The translations under genes were made by a program, and so were the position numbers. The notes below the pieces were generated by a model. The model worked only from the letters and a program-made list of their open reading frames with translations, made no database searches and was not told the origin of the DNA. A DNA stretch of 64,000 nucleotides from Sipunculus nudus (taxonomy: Eukaryota; Annelida; Sipuncula; Golfingiida; Sipunculidae): positions 69,680,659 to 69,744,658 of the forward strand of contig CM049313.1 of assembly GCA_026874595.1 (NCBI GenBank), read 5' to 3'. Position 1 is the first letter of the stretch, and each line of letters opens with the position of its first letter. Of the stretch, positions 40,801 to 55,800 are shown one piece after another.

Positions 40801-43800
40801 GTGGGGATTTCCATGCGTAAGCCACCTGAAAACCGTTCTCTCCGGGCAAAGCCCCGGATGTGAAGCAAGCACGTACGGGTGTCGAGCTTCATGACAGGAT
40901 TAAATCCTTCAGATATACTTTTCAGATTACTTTTCCAAACTGATTTAATATAAAATAAACAACACAAGTATAGAAAATAATGTTTTTATTCATGAAACTT
41001 CATGGTTCACACGGATGAATGCAAAATCGGTGAGTGAATACTTGAGGCTCCTATTATCGCCCACTGCCGACGAGGCATCTTAACTTGTCAAGACCATAAT
41101 TTTAAAACTGCTGAAATCGACTGTTAAATTTCGGACTTCCAACAAATTTGATTATTTTTTTGTGTACGAAATTTCACAGATTTTACGGTAGTTCACCCAT
41201 TGTTCCCCCCCCCCCCCCCCAAGGAAAATCTGCTACCACGGTTAATCTCCACCCCGAAGAAAGCCTCAATTTCTGGGGAAAAACACATAACCCTGTCTGA
41301 AATATGCAGCTAGTTTCTGGCCAAAATCCTGAATGCTTCAATTTGTATTTGTGGTGGTCATCAAACATTCACTGGCTTCATGGGAGTAAACTTTGTCAGT
41401 CAGACACTCAAGTTTCTTAGAAGAAGATTGTTGCCCGTGAAATAGCAAAATTTTAAAATTCAAATGAAGTTATACCGTCATGTAATTTCCAGATCATAAA
41501 TTTTACCCCAGTTTGTGTTATAAATATGTAGTATGTATTTTTAATCTTGTCAGAGTAAGACAAGGATTATATGTATTTTAGACTGGGTATGGGAAAGACA
41601 GAATTATTTACACATTTTAGAGTGGTAATGGGAGTGTTTTACATTATTACATTATTTACACATTTTAGAGTGGTAATCGGAGTGACAAGGATTTCATACT
41701 TGACTGTGGAGAACAACAGGATATGGTGAAACAGGAGAAAAAACAGGAGTTCCTGACCTGTGACAGTGATAGCTCTGTGAAGTGTCATATACAGCTTACA
41801 GTTGAGGTAAGGTAGCACACATTGTAGCTTCTAATCTACTTACATTTGTCACACCTTCATCCATCAACCTCATGGCAACACTGTAAAAAAAATAAATGAA
41901 CATCTGTTAACCAATGCAAAATATGTATAAATTTGACTTAATGCCAGTTTACCCTTCTCCCAACAAATTAAAGAAATAGATGTTAACAGGGTGGAAATCT
42001 GCTCCAAAGCATATAACCCATTTATCATATATTATATATAACATTAACTCGGTAAGTTGATTTGCAGAAATATTCGGATATGCATGTATACACACAAGTA
42101 CCCGAGTGTGAAAAGGGGACTTGAGTACTTTGTAAGTAATGCCAGGACCTGAGTACTTCTTGCACATGTTCTCACACCTTCCTATCAAATTCATTTCCCT
42201 GGACCCGATTTTAGTAATTAAAAGAGGTTACACATTGTGTTAGGACTGTCTGCTGTTTGGTGTTAATACATAAGGACAATTAAAATGAGAAATTTTAAGC
42301 TCTTATCAGCCATGCAGTAAAATATAGTATTTATTCTTAAATCCATTAATTACTAAACTTGATACAAATAAAGTTCATTCAGTCCCACACTACTTAATGT
42401 TCACATGATTACTCGTTAAATGCCCTTGTGATCCCCTACAAAGCATCATGTATAAAAGTCAAATCCTTCCAGTCAGCTCTTAATAAATTAATATTTTAAA
42501 AATAATATTTAATTAAAGTATCATATATACTTGATTTTGTATAATGGATTTTCTCTGCATAGAAACTTATCAATGATTTACACCTCAAAACATGAAGAAT
42601 ATATGCATTATATACACGTGTATTACTAATAAATATCTATAGGAAAAGAAGGCATTAGAAGAGCTGTTGATAGAGCTGCTACTACGTGGTCAGATCAGGG
42701 AGGCCGGGAGGCTGACAAGAGTATTTGGAATCAGCAGTATAGACTATGCCAGTGTCCAGGTAAGTTTATATCGTAGAGGCCAGTTTAAATGGGAGAACAT
42801 ATTGTGCCATTTGCCATGTGTGAACACTTTCAGGTACATATCTCCACCATTATATAATATCTGTACGGGGACTTAGAACATTTTGACATACCTTGATAAT
42901 TTTTATAAACTGTTTGAAAAAAGATTATCCTTTGATACATTATAGTGTTTATATGTTTGTAAAGATTGAAGCCTGTACCTCTTTACTACAGTCAGATCTT
43001 CTCGAGTCATGTAGTTATCAGAGGGTGAACACTGATATCACTGGCACTTTAGACAATTTATCTCGTAAAAAACAAATTCTTAATCCAGAAATGTGATACT
43101 TTGTGATATTCATTGATATTTGTATTGATATATACTATGTTTTTGACTGGGTTCTGCCTCCGCCCACGCCGCGGCGTTCGTTTGCGGAGAACTCCTCTGA
43201 GACTTCTGGACGGATTTTCCCAAACTTACAACAATTATCGGATGTAAACTTGTGCCTAACCAATTGGCCTTGACCTCTGACCTTGCGTCCTCTCTGCCCA
43301 GCGTCCATTTGTGCATCTGTTTCCACTCATAAACCCACATATCTCGGTAACCGTTTGACCGATCAGGAAAAAGATTTTTTACAAATGTAGCCCTAGAATA
43401 GCTTTATAACATACACAAAAAATGGTGGCGCCACCTGCAGCCATGTTTGCAGTGTCCATCTGTTCAACTGCCTTGGGTTAAAATCATTCATTTCTCTACA
43501 GTGGTTTGACTAATTTACCTGAAAATCGGCATGCGTACACATCCTAGATAGCTTTCTTGATTTTCTGACAGGTGGCACCACCTACATTCACGTTCACACT
43601 GCAGACATCCAAGCTCATATCTAGGGAACCATTTGACCAATCAGGAAAAAAAATTTACATAAATGTATCCCTTTGATAGCTTTATAACATACACAAAAAT
43701 GGTGGCGCCACCTGCAGCCATTTTTGCACAGCATCCATCTGTTTGTCTGCCTTCGGTTTAAATCACTCATATCTCTGCAGTGGTTTAACCAAATTACCTG

Positions 43801-46800
43801 AAATTCGGCATGTGCATACATCTCACATAGCTTTCTTGATTTTATGACAGGTGGCCCAAGCTTCATTAACGTTCATGCTGCAGACATAAATGCTTTTATC
43901 TCTGGACTTGATTGACCAATCAGGAAAAAAAAATTACACAATCGTAGCCCTTGGATAGCTTTATAATATACACAAAAATGCTGGCGCCACCTGCAGCTAT
44001 TTTTGTACAGCTTCTATCTGTTTGTCTGCTGTGGGATAAAATCACTCACATCTCTGCAGTGGTTTGACTTTTCCACCTGAAATTTTGCATGTATGGACAT
44101 CTTGGATAGGTTCTCCTTCAAATAACTGGTGGCGCCTGCTACAATCATGTTTACGTGGCAGATATCCATTCTTATATGTAAAACATGTAACTCTTATTTC
44201 CCCTTGCCACTCAATTCATGCCTCACTTCACCCGTCCTACTCTGATTTTGGCAGATACACATAGTCGCTTGTCGACTACCCATATTCTAGATTTAAATGA
44301 GATGTTGTCTCTAGATATAACAGTTGCATTTGGCCATGAAATAGTTTTATATTATCCGTAGAATTTATAAAAAATGATGTATCATTAAACAGAGATGCTT
44401 GGATAAATATTGAAATAAGACCAAAGTGTTTTCTTAAAGTATATTAAAAGAACTTGTTAAGTGGGGAGAATCATGTGTAGTGGAGCTTCCTGGTTGTGCA
44501 TTTATGTATGATATATAAATGTATCGTCTCATCCATAGAGTAATAGCAAAAATATTTATTGCACTGTTTAAAATATTTAAAACCATTGCATTATCGCACA
44601 AACTAAGGAACAAGTGGAAATTAAATAGTGGTAAAAGCTGAGTTTTACAGGTATGGCTGTATTTTGCAGTGGTGTATCAGGCTGGCAACAGGTTTGGCCA
44701 CTGTCAGGGACATAGATCCAGCAGTGGTACAGCATATTCATAAAACCAAAGACCGTCCACACTTGCTGAGAAGGCAGATGTCTTCCCGTTCACTTCTAGG
44801 TTGGTATCATGCCCTCAATTACCAACCATAGCTATAATTTAACTAAGCATCCATTGATCATAAGATTTTTAGACTTTTAAGCCACTTCAGTTCAGTTAAG
44901 GGACAATCCAAGCACATGGTCTCAGTACCTCCCTTTCAGCTGTTTAACACCTTGCTATGGTTTTGATTCAGATTTGTAAGATAAGTCCAGGGACCACAGT
45001 GGAAATGACACAGGTAGCACAGAGTGTCACCAAAACATACAATGTTTCAGCCACATGTATAACATTTTGGGGGGCCAAGTCAGTCAGGGCATCTCCTGAT
45101 TGACAGGTGTTGTAGTGCAGGAGATCCACTGAGTCTCACCCACTGTATTTATGTTTACGCCTGTTATCACCCCCAGTGCAATGTTTAATACTTGTGGACA
45201 GGAATAGGCATATGGTTTCGGGGCAATATTTTGGCAGGTTCTAGTTTTTTTCAAAGAGAAGACTATCATTTGTGTTTATTAATCATGCTCAATATAGGTG
45301 ATAAGGCACCTTTTAGGTTGTTTGTAGTCATTCATACAGTATCAGCTTATGTTAAAAAAGGTCATGATCATGAAATATAATAAATTTTATGAGTGATACT
45401 TGCATTATCTCTTGAGGGTTCAGTCTCAGTTTCAATACATATGTTTATCCCTGCTCGAGCAAATATTTTCTCCATAGATGAGCACATGACTGAAAATTGT
45501 AAAATTAATTCACATTGCCAGAATTAGACTGATTAATACTCTATTGTCAAAACTCATGCAAAATTACTAAAGTTGGACTTAGAAGTTCCCCTGTATAAAT
45601 GTATTCATATTTATACGAAGGTGACCTTGATGCTGAAGAGGAAGAGGAGGAGTTAGAGGAGCACCTTAAGTTGCTGAGTCAGCACTGTCCTAATGCATCC
45701 TTCACCTGCTGGGCTATCTACATCTTCTATCATGTAGCAAAGGTGTGTATTGTCAGAATAGGAAACCAAAAACCAGCTAAAAACTAGCTATAAGAGCATA
45801 GATTAGCAGGTATTTTAATTGGCCTGATTGGACCTACTTTTAGTTGAGGCAGCAGTCATACAGACAACTGCACCATAATGACTGCACATCCTATATTGCA
45901 GTGATATCATTTATACAGTCAGTGACTTTGATATTAGCCTAGGAGTGGGGAAATTAATACAAAAGAAAGCATGACTGTTCATACAAAAGCATGAGCCCTA
46001 TTTCTATGGCGACAGCTGTCATTTTCCATTCCTCACAGTTGTTTACAAATCCATGGATGAAATTCTTATATGGAGTAAGAAATTTAATAACCATGCAGAC
46101 AGATTTATGACCATTTTCTGAGTTAAGATGGAATCTTTTTTTGCCATATGGTGAGTGTTGGAAGAAAGTTAATAAAACACTTTTGATGGTTGGCCCTGGA
46201 TTACTCAAAATGACCCAGTACTTGTAAGTAATGCTGTGTTTTCATAAATTTGGGAATGATTTTTTTAGCTCAGCTGACTGAAAGTCAACTGAGGTATAGG
46301 AATGGCACTTTGTCCGTTGTCTGTCCGGCCGTCCGTTAGCAGGGCACAAATCGTAACTGCTGGTCCTAGAAACTTCTAAGTGAACATCCAACGAGGTCAA
46401 TTAAAAATCTCTTCGGAAACCTAAAATTAGGTCACTGTGACCTATATCCTCTTGAGCGATTGGGCTTGAAAGTACCCCCCCCCCCACAATAATAATAAAT
46501 ATAATACAAAACCTCCAATATCTTGATAATTAATGCATGGATTGTCATGAATCTTGCCTTGAATATTGACCATGACTAGTTTGGTCAGTTCCCTTAAAAG
46601 TGGTGGCGCCACCTGTATTTTTTGTTATTTTAATGAAAATTTTTCCATTAAAATGACAACAATCATGTCAGTTTCTCAGCTGTAATTACATCTAGTGTCC
46701 CAAAACCTGGCGTGTTTATTAATCACAAGTGGATGCCATATAGTAATCACCTTGTCTGTCTGTCTGTTCGTCTGTCTGTCCATCTGTCCATCCACACAAA

Positions 46801-49800
46801 TTTGTTTCCAGATGATAGCTCCAGGTTTTATTGACACATGGATTTCAAACATGACTTACGTATGGCCCACCACTAAAGCAAGAACCTATATGATTTTGGG
46901 GTCATGAGGTAAAAGGTCAAGACCACAGTACCCACTAATTCAGAAAGATTGTGGATGCATTTTAAGCCAAACTTTTCATTCCAGACCTTTCATCTTGCAC
47001 ATATAGCTGAGCTGCCAATAGGGGAAGATTCTGATTTATTTGGGGGTCACAAGGTCAAAGGTCATCATCACAGGGGCCCATCTGTCCACATATTTGTTTC
47101 TGGATGATAACTCCAGTTTGGATTGACATATTGGTTTCAATTTTGAATTATATATGACCCACCAATATTGTAAGAACCCTTTTGATTTTGGGGTCATAAG
47201 GTCAAAGGTCAAGGTCACAGGACCCATTTCTTTAAAAAGATTGTTGATGTATTTTTATCCAAACTTTCTGTCCCAAACTTTCTATCTTACAGATGTTGCT
47301 CACCTTCCAAAAGTGGGGGTAACTTATGGATTTTGGGGTCACAAGGTCAATGGTCAAGGTCATGTTGGCCATCTATCCACATATAAGTTTCCAGATGATA
47401 ATACAAGTTTGGTTTGAAATATTGGTTTTCAAACTTGACTTGTATATGGCCCACCACTAAAGTAAGAACTGTTGATTCTGGGTTCATGAGATCAAAGGTC
47501 AAGGTCACAGGACCCACCACTCTAGAAAGATTGTGGATGCATTTTAAGCCAAACTTTTCATCTCAATCCTTCCATCATCAACATATGGTGCACCTGCCAA
47601 TAGGGTAAGTTTCCTTTTGATTTTGGGGTCACAAGGCCAAAGGTTAAGGTCACAGGGCCCATCCATTCACAAATTAGTTTATAGATGATAACTCCAGCTT
47701 TGGTAGACAGGTTGGCTTCAAACTGATCACAGGACCAATATTTTGGAAAACCTCATAAACATATATCCTTAAAGAAAAATGCAGCTGAGCATCAAGACCC
47801 ATGGGTCCCAAGTGTTTATCAGGATTTTTATATCAGTTTTCAGTATGGCTCCTGCTGTCACTATTATAATTTGTCTGAGTTTGATGAGCAAATTTACCTT
47901 TTTCAGGTACTAGGACAGACCTATAAGTGGGTTTGCTGTCAAGCAGATTTTGATCTCCTTCATCAGATTCTGAACAGCAGCAATCAGGCTCGTTACCAGC
48001 TGGCTAAAGACTTCATCCATGTGTGTGGCCTGTCTGATGCTCAGGTAAACAGTCAGTAATAATAATAATAAATATATATTTATAAATGTTACCTCAACAG
48101 TCACTTGCTATTACTTTCATACACAATTTGTTATTATATTTATTTCATTTTCTGCATTTAAACCTCTTTAATTATTTTTATTTTCATGAATATGATTATC
48201 ATTTCTAACTAGAAGATTAGGAGACCACTGCCTTGTACAGGTCTACACTCCTCTGATTTTACCCAGATCCAGTGTGGCTTCAATGGTAACACTTCCAGCC
48301 TCTCATATTAATTATTAGCTCAGCTGACTGTAAGTCATCAGAGCTATAGAGATCACCCTTTGTCCGTCGTCCGTCCTGCCGTCTGGCCGTCTGGCCCTCT
48401 GTCCGTTAACAGGGCACAAATCGTAACCATTAGACCTAGAAACTTCTAACTGTACATCCAGGGAGGTCCTGGGCTATTCTCCTTGGAAACCTGAAATTAG
48501 GTCATGGTTACCTATATTTTGTGACTTACAGGTAAACATGTTTTTGAGCACCCAGACAGTCAGATGGGGCACTAATTGTATCTATTAGGTCTAGAAACCT
48601 CTAACGTGACATTTTGGGATATCCTAGGTAAATGTCCTTTGAAACCTGAAACTAGGTCACTGTGACCTATACTCTGCGACCTATAGGGAAAAGATCTCAT
48701 ATGAGCACCCTGAATGTCAGATGGGGACAAATAGTATCTGTGGAGCCTAGAATCTTCTAACACAATATTTGGGAATTTCTAGGCAAATCTCCTTGAAAAC
48801 CTGAAATTAGGTCATGGTATCCTATATTTTATGACCCACAGGCCAAAAAAAAACATGATTTTGTGTAACCTGAATGTCAGATGGGGACAAATCGTATATG
48901 TGAGGCCTAGAATCTTTTTACTCAATATCCTGGAAGTTTCTAGGCAAATCTCCTTGGAAACCTGAAATTAGGTCATAGTGACCAATATTTTGTGACCTAT
49001 TGGCCGAAAACATGATTTTGAGCACCCATACAGTCAGATGGGGCACAAATAGTATCCATTAGGCCTAGAATCCTCCAACATGACATTAAGGGAGGTCCTA
49101 GTCAAATGTCCTTCAAAACCTGAAATTTGGTCACTGTGACTTATATTCTGCGACCTATAGGAAAAAGGTGTCGTATGAACACCCTGAATGTCAGATGGTG
49201 ACAAATCGTATCAGTAAGGCCTAAAATCTTCTTACACAATTTCCTGGGAGGCTCTGGGCAAATCTCCTTGGCAACCTGAAATTAAGTCATGGTGACCTAC
49301 ATTTTGTGACCTACGAGACAAAAACCTTATTTTTAGCACCCTGAATGTAAGATGGGCACAAATTGTATCTGTTAGGGCTAGAATCTTCTGATGCAACATC
49401 CTGGGAAGTCCTAGGCAAATCTCTTTAGGAACCTGAAATTAGGTCATGGTGACCTACATTTTTTGACCTACAGGCCAAACAGGTTTTTTAGCATCCAGAA
49501 AGTCAGGCAGGGCACACATTGTATTTGTTAGGCCTAGAATCTTCTAATGTATCATTCTGAGATGTCCTTGGCAAATGTCTGTAGAAAACTTAAATTAGGT
49601 CACTATGACCTAAATTTTGCAAACTTTAGGAAAAGAAGTCATTAAGGCACCCAGACAGTCAGTCAGGGCACACATTGTATCTGTTAGGCCTAGAATCTTC
49701 TATTGTGACATTCTGAGACGTCCTTGGCCAATGTCCTTGGAAAACTGAAAATAGGTCACTGTGACCTATATTTGGCAACCTAATAGAAAAGATGTCATAT

Positions 49801-52800
49801 AAGCACCCAGACAGTCGGACAGGGCACAAATTGTATCCATTAGGCCTAGAATCTTTTAATATAAAATTCAGGGAGGTCTTAGTCAAGTGTCCTTGGAAAC
49901 CTGAAATTAGGTCATGGTGACCTATATTGTGTGACCTGTGGACTGAAAAATGGTTTTGAGCACCCAGACAGACAAGGCACAAATTCTTTCCATTAGCCCT
50001 AGAATCTTCTAACATAACATTCAGGGAAATCCTTGGCAATTCTCCTTGGAAACCTGCAATTGGATCATGGTGACCTATATTCTGCCAGCTATGGACCAGA
50101 AACATGATTTTGAGCATCCAGACAGACAGGGTACAAATTGTATCCATTTTACTTGGAACCCTCTATTGTGAAATCAAGGGGGGGTCCTGGGCAGGTCTCC
50201 TATGAATCCTGAAATTTTTATTTTCTGTACATTTTTTCAACACTAACTTTAGCCATAGGCTATTCTCACAGACAATATATAACATTAATATAAAAAAATG
50301 AGCACCCAGTCTAAATTAGCTGAGTGTCATGGCCCATGGGCCACTTGTTCTGGTTTCCTGTTATGTTATGGTGCAACAGGAATAATTTGTCAGGCAGGAT
50401 AAAAAATGCAAATTAAATGCTTCCACATTTCATATGTGCTGTTCTACAAAATACGTAAAGCAATTTACCAAATAGATGGAACTTTTAAGGCTTGTATTCT
50501 GTGACTACACACAGGAGAATTAGTTAAAGATTTGTAGTACAAACTTGCGCATGTGACTTCATTCATAATTTTTGTTTGAGGACATTGATGACTGTACTTA
50601 TGAACCAAATTTTTTCAGCCTAATTCATGGGGCCACCCAATGTTACACAACTGGAGCGTCCAAAAGCCCAACAAATGATAAAACAAGCTAACAGTGACAA
50701 CGTCCAATGCATGTTCATGACAAATGAAAAAAGAAGTACAGTTTACATGATTTGTGTCAGTTCAGTAGGGGTCATGACAGATTTTTAGATAAGGACCAAC
50801 CTTTTGGGGAATCTCTGGTACCAGGCATCTTAAGTCAGTTTATGCATTACAATTAACTCCTATAACCATTTTGCAGTGTTTCATTTTAATAATATTTGTT
50901 CTTATAAATTCATATATTTTGTTTACGTCTGACCCTTCATATAAAACCACATGTTAATAAATTTATATTTACTGACGATCTATTAACCAGTTAGATTAAG
51001 TCATGCATTTGCCATACCATTTACGCCTTATTATTGTGTCATCAGATATTCATATTAAGAAAGAAATATACTATAAATTGTTTTCAGACATCAGAAACAA
51101 TCCCTTTCGTGATGTTAAGTTTCTTGTTTTATCTATGGTTGCGAATTTGGAACATCAGAAGCTAGTTACAATCATTTTTAATGCGCAATGTGCTGATAGG
51201 TTGATAAAAAAATTGAACATACGAGACGTAATCATTTCTACTTAGAGAGGACACGTCTATGGTTGATAAAAGCTAGAGGAAAAGAAAGGAGAAGCGCAAG
51301 CTTTGGGAATTGATTCTGTAGCCAAAGCTAAGATAATTTATTTTGTCACCAATGAAATGTGAGGGGACAGGAGCCCTGCTGCTCATTAATACTTCTGAAA
51401 ATGAAATCCATCACCTAGTAGTTGTGAGTACTGGTTACGGTTTTAAATGGGAGTCCTTTTATATTTTGACTGGCTAGAAGGTTTTCATCTGGGATTTTGG
51501 CAAGTCTAGGTGTGGTTTTTAAATGGATATGTGGTTTCAAAAAGAAGAAATAAGGTGGGCATAATTTTTTGCAACAAAGTGTTAATCTTGGCAATAAAGC
51601 AGTAACTCTTTAAGTATTTATACATGCAACACATGTCAGGTAAGGGTATATTAGTGGTGTAATGACATGTTTTCATCTGTCTTTAGGTGTGTGGTTTCCT
51701 TTCCAATTCCATCCTGCAGATATTACAACAGCTCCACACAGTAAAGGACCAAGGTATTTGATTTTACTGCAACTTAATATCTCTTAACCAGTCTATTTTG
51801 TACTATATATGAATGTAAAATTATTGCACAGTGAACTTGTGGTAAAGTCATGAAGTATGAAGACCTATTATACCATGTTTTATGTAGTACAGTAGATATT
51901 ATTATATAGTTACCATATTCTAATTAGTCATAAGTTTTATGTTTTACAGTAACCATGGTACTGTGTACTCTTAACCAGAAATCCTATCATATTCAGTCAT
52001 ATAACCACCGTATAATGAAATAATATCTATACAACAGAGGCTGTGTAATCTTAAAAATTAACTAACCATGCATTTTATCAACTTAAACCAGGTACCTAAG
52101 CCAATGTGAAAGATGTGAGATTTCACAGTGATCAGTATCATTGCCTAATAATATGGGTTATATCAGCCCAGTAGGTGCCTATATCAGCCCGTTGAAGTTT
52201 GTTTGGGTCAGTGTGTCAGTCCCGTGATGAACTTGACAGTGAAACTATTTCTTTTACATTCAGTGATAAACATGATGTCCATGTACATATGTACATTTAA
52301 ACAACATGACAGGTAACATGAAGACCACCTAACCATGTACCATCCCAACCATATTGTATATACATCATCTTTTTAACACAATATACAGTACAAATAAATG
52401 TTCCTCAATTAAAATTTTGGAAAAACAAATTTTTGGAAAACAAGATATGTAAATTCAAGGTTTGACTGTATCATAGATACTTACAAGATTTACTTTATTT
52501 ACAGTTTCCCGCAGTATGTCAAGCAGTGCTAGTGACCAGGGCATCCACCCTGAACTTATCTCGCTCTGTCAGGATCCTGCTGTGTTAGGTCAGCGCTTGT
52601 TGGAGTCCTCACAGTGCTACAACGTAACAAAGCTTGACCTCTCACAAGCCAGTAAGTCACATTATCAGGGGATAGTGCATTGCTATAAGATTGATGCTTT
52701 CAATTTTGGAGTGGCAGGTCTTGGCTCAGTCCCAATCAGAGCCTCGAAACTAAAATGGTGAAATATCAGTTGATCCTTTGCAATGAACTCTAATGTCTAA

Positions 52801-55800
52801 ACAACAGGTTATAACTTTTATACACCAATGTATGATGGGAGGTATTTTAGTATACCCATGTTCTGTCAGCCTGTTAAATTTTAGTGACAGTGCGATATCT
52901 TATTGGGGCTTTGATGGATTTTCATGATACTCATAATTACTAATTACCAATTATTTATCTTGCCTGACTTTTATTAAAGGCAAAATCCATGCATATTTAT
53001 TAAGGTCAGAGGTCACTGGGGTACTTTGTCATGGCCATGATAACTAACAATGAATCAATGGATATGAATAAAACTCACTAGAAATATTAACCAATATTAT
53101 AACTCTCAGTGCTTAGTTCGATTTCCAGCAAAATCCATGCATATTTAACGAGGTCATAGTTCTCCAAACTTTAGAGGCACCATTTTGACTTACCAAAAAT
53201 CTTTTGGATTTTGATGAAATTCATATATATTTACCTATAGTTTTTCACCTGAATTACATTCTCAGCAAAATTCATGCATATCTAAAGAGGCCAGAGGTTA
53301 CCAGGTAAGCGACAAGCATATAATACACCATTTTTGGTGATCTTGTTGATTATTCTTTGCCCTAAGCACATTAAACCTGAATTCAAAGTTATTAATTATC
53401 ACCCATCAATCCTTATCATGTGGTTACCTTTATCTTCATTCAGTAGACTGTTATCCAGTCAGCCCTTGGGCCTTTATTTTTCTATACAAAAAAAAATAAT
53501 AACTTTAGTTAAATCAAAACTAGATAATCACATATAGGTTTGAACACTGGAACCCCACAATTACCACTGACCAAAGTGGTGTTAATTTGGGTGTGGTCAT
53601 ATGTAACATCTTGGTTACTTTCAATGTCATCTTAATGTTATTCATTCAATAAAGTGCTACCTGCAGACAATATTCAAAGAAATGAGCTTAAGGAAATTTC
53701 TTCTTTATTTTTTAAATTAGATCCAATAGATGAAATTATATATGTTTTTTTGTCAATCTTGAATGAGTCTTTTCATTAAAAATATAAGACTATACATCTT
53801 TAATGAATTGTGAAAAAGTTATTATAACTAAGCATGGCTCTCTCTATGGCACGGCTTTGTGGCATACAGTTGTGTCTGGAGGTGGTTGGAACCAGAGAAC
53901 CCTGAGTAAACCACATCCTGGGATGGGCCACTCCATGGCCATGCCTGGGACTGAACCTGGGTCTCCATCAGACAGAGCCAATCATTTTTACCCCATGACT
54001 GTCCATGACCCCCAGTGCCTGAACCACATGACACTAACATTTTATTTTGTTTATCAGACACAGGACTGGAGGTTGAGCTCCTGGTGTGCGCTCATTCCTG
54101 CTTCACCAAGGCCTGTAGTATGGAGGGGATCACCAGAGTACTCAAATGCTGCCAGATCTGTGCCACAGGGCTGGCTCAGGCTGAAAAGTACTCACTGATG
54201 GTGAGTACTTATCTCTGGCATGTGACAACCACAAGTTAATTCCTATAAACAGCAGTATTACACATGTGTCCAGTGTTCAATAAAATACACAAGATACTGT
54301 CAAGAATTTTCTTTAAGATACCAATAATAACATGGTTTACCAGAGATAGAGTCCAGGTGCTGCTTTTAAAGAAGATTTAAATTATTTTGACACTAATAAA
54401 AGGCTTATAAAAATCATGGTGCGGCTATTGATAGATGTGCAACCATAAAATGAGGATTTACTGTAGCTTGAAAGATTCATGAGAACTGATGATGTGATAA
54501 AAAGAGCTGATGAACAGGATGCCTTGTTCACTTTACAATATACACAGCCTGACCTGGGGGACACCAACAAAATCTAGAGGTTCAACCAGCTGTGATATTA
54601 TTGATCTGCATTAGCATATGTCTGACACTTGCAAAAGTTCATTGATCCAGGGACATGAGAATAAAGCAGGTCTGAATACTGTAAATTTAACATTGTACTT
54701 TGTATTTCTTGATAGATTCAAAGTTATCTTGATTGATGATAGAAATACACATTGACAAATATAACACATATATAGCTACAAAAATATCTGTGGGTGGACT
54801 TTTGACTAAAAAATCATTTTTGGAAGATAGCCATATTATTATTTAATCATCTTTCCATAATCCATATTATAAGGCTCCCAAAATGTCCAGTGTCATATTT
54901 AATTTTTAAAACATGCATTTTTAAAACAGGCCTTTTTAGCAAACCTGTGTGCTATGGTGTTGAAGCATCTGTCGTATGTCTTGCATCTGTACATCAACCA
55001 TAGCTATCTCAAAAATTGCAGGAGCTAGCATCACAAAATTTTTTTTTTACATATAATCAGTCATCTTAAAAACTCTATCATATTTTGTTTTTTCACTGCA
55101 TTTTCAGAGATTTTATGGGGAAAAAACTAAAAAAAGTTTTCAAAATCTTCTTCTCCAAAACTGTCCAGCCAAATTGTCCAATATTTCACAGAAATGATCC
55201 CTAGAACAATCTCTCTCAAGTTTGTTTATATGGTTAGGTGATTTTTTGCCGATTTATGGGAGGTTGAACTAAGTCATCTGTCCAAAAAAGCACACTAAAA
55301 TAAAAATCTCAGAAATGGCTGGTGCTATCATCACCACATTTTGTGCCAATGTTTGTCACATGAGTCATATTTGAAATTGAGGTATTTGTGGCGCCACCTA
55401 CATTGATCTGTTTTTTACAAACAAAATGTAATTTGAGACTCTTCTAGCTTATACACTGTTTTATAATGAAACTGTTAAGCTGATTGGTTTAAACTTTACA
55501 AGAATTATTGTATCCCCAGACAAAGTCGGGATACTATGGTTTCACAATGGTGCCGCCGCCGCAACAGAAAACCTTGTGAGCGGGATAACTAAAAAAATAT
55601 TTCACTGATCTTTTTTAAACTTTACATTTGTATAGATATAGGTAATGGGACGAACCCAATAAAAAAGGGGTCATGACCTATGCTAGGAGAGTGACCTTGA
55701 CCTTGAATAGGTCCATTTTTGCTGAAAATAACACAAATTCTTAAATATCTCAAGTAAGCTTGCATGGACTGGTCCAAAAATCAAGGTGACCGAAGATCTT

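Noticed and set aside
49659-50147. 162-residue open frame on the minus strand
   Set aside because: It lies wholly within the ~155 bp tandem units of family E copy E2 and its product repeats with the same period. The same frame reappears in other units, so it is an artefact of the repeat.
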